Of a stretch of DNA of 32,684 bases, positions 32,086 to 32,684 are shown one piece after another. This DNA comes from Candidatus Woesearchaeota archaeon (GTDB lineage: Archaea > Nanobdellota > Nanobdellia > Woesearchaeales > UBA10216): contig JACPTE010000027.1 of assembly GCA_016192945.1 (NCBI GenBank), positions 1 to 32,684 on the forward strand, in the 5' to 3' direction. Each line of letters starts with the position of its first letter. The first letter of the stretch is position 1. A model generated the notes under the pieces. That model worked only from the letters and a program-made list of their open reading frames with translations, did no database searches and was not told the DNA's origin. A program made the translations under genes and the position numbers.

Positions 32086-32684
32086 TTATCCTCCCTTTAA
32101 ACTATAAGTTTTTTTTGCTATTGAATTAAGGATTTCTTTTTGTTCATTTGCTGATTTTGAAATTATATCTGAATTTTTGACAAAATCATTTGAAAGATCT
32201 TTTATCTTAGTTGAAGCACTGGGATAATTATCGAGGGCATCATCTATGATGCTTAATTTTGCTTTATTATTCCCTCTAAGGGCCACCGCTCTCCAATAAA
32301 CCACGTGGTCTGGCCTGTTTAATATGGCAGCCTCTACACCAATTCGACTTGTAAATTCGTTTAATTTGATGGAAAAGTCATAATCAGAAATTTTATTTTT
32401 TGCAAGAATATCTGCGCTGAATTCTTCAAATTCTTCTATAGATGAATCGATTTGACTTAGAGGTACGGAATCTATTAACTCTTCAGGAATCCCGATTTTT
32501 TCAATTAATTTCGCATGTGAGTATTCATGGAATATTATGATCTTATGTTTCTTCTCCCGTTTTGGGATAAAAATTAAGGATAACCACCCTCCCTTTAGAG
32601 AGGATGGAAACCCTCTATTCGGTCTTAAGAAACCTGTTTCCCTATGAAGGATATAAATTTTCTGTTTTTGAGAACGGAAACCGT
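32086..32684 (-). CDS. HExxH metallopeptidase-like protein (5' end outside window)
   Basis: The frame is open from the window edge for 198 codons; the start lies beyond 32684. It contains IIIFHEYSHAKLIEKIG, a zinc HEYSH motif at 32515-32529, followed ~30 residues later by EEFEEFSADILAKN, which may give the third ligand. The layout resembles ImmA/IrrE-type peptidases that cleave repressors or regulate mobile elements; the match is by motif only. A shorter GTG start at 32304 would lose the zinc motif and is rejected. The stop is one base from the next ATG. Confidence 0.65.
   Translation of the reverse strand, partial: GFRSQKQKIYILHRETGFLRPNRGFPSSLKGGWLSLIFIPKREKKHKIIIFHEYSHAKLIEKIGIPEELIDSVPLSQIDSSIEEFEEFSADILAKNKISDYDFSIKLNEFTSRIGVEAAILNRPDHVVYWRAVALRGNNKAKLSIIDDALDNYPSASTKIKDLSNDFVKNSDIISKSANEQKEILNSIAKKTYSLKGG

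Noticed and set aside
32086-32304. Separate 72-residue gene starting with GTG at 32304
   Set aside because: The frame stays open upstream to the window edge and includes the HEYSH zinc motif, so this is only the tail of a longer gene.
1-32684. tRNA, rRNA or CRISPR arrays
   Set aside because: No T-loop-like tRNA signature, rRNA core sequence or regularly spaced repeats were seen by eye on either strand; a covariance search would settle tRNAs and small RNAs.

Overview
The window looks like the chromosome of an archaeon. It carries ribosomal protein L21e, RNA polymerase subunit F (Rpo4), a membrane-anchored LonB protease, archaeal-type IleRS and ArgRS, and a METTL5-like RNA methylase. Most genes have a TATA-like box about 25-27 bp before the start codon, which suggests many leaderless mRNAs. 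Internal operon genes instead have GGTGA-type ribosome sites. Short genes, a DUF5752 protein and overlapping gene ends suggest a DPANN-type lineage (Woesearchaeota or a relative). That placement is inference; no rRNA gene is present. The genetic code appears standard, because UGA, UAA and UAG all end ordinary genes here.

Layout. 1-1.9 kb: information-processing cluster on the minus strand (rpl21e, rpoF, DUF655, DUF5752). 1.9-2.3 kb: two very small plus-strand genes (a membrane peptide and a zinc-ribbon peptide). 2.4-5.5 kb: ileS. 5.5-7.4 kb: two divergent DUF2156/GNAT-fold genes. 7.4-8.9 kb: polyamine pair speD-speB. 9.1-11.4 kb: winged-helix gene, a basic tandem-repeat protein, then divergent rpe and uppS sharing one palindromic TATA box. 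11.4-15.5 kb: an MscS-like membrane protein and lonB. 15.6-17.9 kb: two unknown genes, one with repeated helix-turn-helix-like units. 17.9-20.2 kb: argS and an Lrp-like regulator. 20.3-22.2 kb: two unknown genes and a micro-ORF. 22.2-24.3 kb: coiled-coil/winged-helix regulator, METTL5-like methylase, a broken rpoL and an unknown gene. 24.4-28.8 kb: a tight seven-gene minus-strand operon (BlaI-type repressor, M56 peptidase, CuA lipoprotein, CcdA-like protein, small membrane protein, ZIP transporter, Lgt). 28.9-30.4 kb: DHA2 drug exporter. 30.5 kb to the end: a more AT-rich block with a DUF234 nuclease domain lacking its ATPase, two unknown genes and a partial HExxH metallopeptidase.

The most striking observation is lonB. 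Its ATPase domain is interrupted by an intein carrying a LAGLIDADG endonuclease, and the intein is itself cut by a single in-frame UGA followed one codon later by AUG. The result is two adjacent genes whose products would have to trans-splice, or be joined by stop-codon readthrough, to make a working protease. Also notable are rpoL, which has lost its middle and its frame while keeping promoter and start, and the CuA/CcdA/Lgt operon under a BlaI-like repressor.
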